Part shown: positions 62,537 through 64,000 of the stretch, piece by piece
Layout: every line of letters begins with the position of its first letter
How positions within the stretch are numbered: position 1 is the stretch's first letter
NCBI RefSeq assembly: GCF_947507565.1
Contig: NC_089175.1
Span: 2,593,733-2,657,732 of the forward strand
From: Oscarella lobularis
Lineage: Eukaryota > Porifera > Homoscleromorpha > Homosclerophorida > Oscarellidae
DNA: 64,000 bases
Direction of reading: 5' to 3'
The notes under the pieces: generated by a model
Told to the model about the DNA's origin: nothing
Databases searched by the model: none
The model's input: only the letters and a program-made list of their open reading frames with translations
Program-made: the position numbers and the translations under genes

Positions 62537-64000
62537 TCACATTTCTTCATCATCCCCGTCATCCATCTCCTCAAAGAACTTGTACGCAGGATTCTCATAT
62601 CCGCTTTCCTGCAGCGCATTTTCCTCCCGCTGAGCCAACTCCTCCTCGCCAACGATGCCCACCTCGTACTTGCCGCCCTTGCGGCTTCGATGCACGCCAT
62701 AGACGAGCGCCAACAACCCAACCGTCACCGCCGCGCCGACCGCAAGCCCAATGGCCATTCCAACATAGGACACGGACGAGGACTTGGATGCCGACTTCTC
62801 GTCGACGTTGTCAGCTTTACTCGTTTCGAATCTCGACGCGAGATTGGCTTTGGTTTTTTGCCTCCATTCCGTTCCGCTATCCAACGCTTCATCCTTCTCG
62901 AAGTCAACGGGAATGCGGCTTACGTCGACATCCACGATGGAATCCGTTACCACCTTTTCTATGATCTCGGGAGTGGTCTCCGCCGTGGCTACGGGCTCTT
63001 CTGGCAAGATAACCGGGCCGGGCTCCATGGGGAGGTTGAAGAAGGGAGGCGGAGTGGTTTCTTCATTGGACTCGTCTTCTGGCAAGATAACAGGGCCAGG
63101 TTCCATGGGGAGGTTGAAGACTGGAGGCCCAGTGGTTTCGTCCGCGCCGGGCGCTATGGGGAGATTGATGAAGGGAGGCGGAGTGATTTCTTCGTCGACT
63201 TGTCCCTCCGTTGGCATTGTTTCCTCTTCCGTTTCCGGTTCTGGTTCAGGCTCTTTCGGCGAAAGCGGGCATTCGTAGTCGGGGAACGGGAAGGTGGCGA
63301 ATCCCTTATCTAGGACTTCCGTTGCCGCGACGAGAAAATTCTTCGCGTACGCGATCTGCTTGTTGACCCGTTCCATGGTGTGATGACGTTCTTTTTCCGC
63401 CTTTGGGCCGCGTGCCCTGGGAAGGGCCGCGACTTTGCGATGATCCTCGAGTTCCTGCTGGAGAGCTTGGTTGACGCCGTCGAGGACTCGGTGCGCATCA
63501 GTTGGTCTCTCAGCCGCAATCGTCTAAATAAAATAAAACCGTTAGAAAACAGAAGCGACCACCAGGTGGAGCCCCGTTCCATATTCGATTAACTAGCCAT
63601 TGTTCGCAATCTTTGCCTAGTGATTGGGGATTAGCGGTTGGCCCCTCCTCCCTCCCTCCCAAGAACAACTCCGCGTCTATTCCCCAAAACGATTCTCCAT
63701 TGTGGGTCTCCCACAAACAATTCCTCTAATAAATTCCTAGAACACTCCCTATCTCCTGTCTGATTCTAACAAAGCCACATTCACGCAATCTACTCTTTTC
63801 TCTAGTAGAAAACGGCTGCGTCTCGACCCGAGGAAAATTCCTAATTACAATTTCAACTCACCATGAACATCTGCAATCCCTTGCACAGTTGCTCTCGATA
63901 GCACATGGACAAGTCGTCGTGATGCATTCCCTTCAACTTTCGATGATTCGCCGCCACTCTTCTCTCCGAGTCCACGATCCTCCCACGGAATCCCGTCTTG
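62537..64000 (-). CDS. Amyloid-precursor-like membrane protein (3' part, 5' end outside window)
   Basis: Two exons are visible: >64000-63862 and 63523-62537, with a 338-nt intron between, phase 0. The extracellular part reads RRVAANHRKLKGMHHDDL, then AAERPTDAHRVLDGVNQAL and KAEKERHHTMERVNKQI. This helical pattern resembles the end of the APP E2 domain. A Pro/Glu-rich juxtamembrane region has three copies of a TTPPPFFNLPMEPGPV-like unit (about 63010-63195). The membrane helix is YVGMAIGLAVGAAVTVGLLA (62698-62773). The 47-residue tail ends SGYENPAYKFFEEMDDGDDE. YENPxYKFF is the hallmark PTB-binding and endocytosis motif of APP/APLP. No Abeta-like stretch is seen. The expected role is an adhesion or trafficking receptor cut by secretases. 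Confidence 0.85.

Overview
This is nuclear DNA of a compact-genome animal. Spliced genes have introns of mostly 49-80 nt, there is a nuclear tRNA-Val, and the gene families (TRAF, TTC3, an APP-like protein, GSK3 with the Akt-site N-terminus) are metazoan. Short introns, very short gene spacing and a giant GCC2/GCC3-type cysteine-rich protein point to a non-bilaterian animal, most likely a sponge, possibly a homoscleromorph. The species is an inference and cannot be fixed from this window.

Layout. (1) Bases 1-35614 (+) are the 3' part of one enormous gene. By my exon reading it encodes about 11,500 residues within the window: a cysteine-rich ectodomain, a polybasic cleavage-like site, one membrane segment, and a roughly 1,900-residue coiled-coil cytoplasmic tail with a conserved-looking globular domain. 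Its central exon (7400-30784) is 23,385 nt without an intron and holds a higher-order repeat of about 2.1 kb. (2) Bases 36.1-50.0 kb are a dense housekeeping and signalling block: a short tropomyosin-like coiled coil (-), PDCD2 (+), SF3B5 (+, five small exons that no single long open frame reveals), GSK3 (+), tRNA-Val(AAC) (-), RNF32 (+) and TTC3 (+). (3) Bases 50.1-56.2 kb hold two tandem TMEM243-like four-helix membrane protein genes with an unresolved small gene between them, then a coiled-coil protein with a NEMO/optineurin-like C-terminal CCHC zinc finger. (4) Bases 56.2-60.5 kb are gene-poor and rearranged: palindromic tandem repeats, a truncated inverted copy of PDCD2 that still carries its intron, and a 938-bp Tc1/mariner-type MITE with 25-bp terminal inverted repeats and TA flanks. 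(5) Bases 60.5-64 kb (-) hold a complete TRAF gene and the 3' part of an amyloid-precursor-like gene that runs off the window.

The genes are mostly independent. Ubiquitin and NF-kB-type signalling is over-represented (TTC3, RNF32, TRAF, the NEMO-like zinc-finger protein), which may be chance. The most unusual object is the giant receptor-like gene: its intronless 23-kb exon, its roughly 700-residue super-repeat, and its intracellular domain with a degenerate metalloprotease-like HTLAH motif. Splice sites were read by eye from GT-AG (occasionally GC-AG) signals, phase continuity and protein similarity; no transcript data were available.
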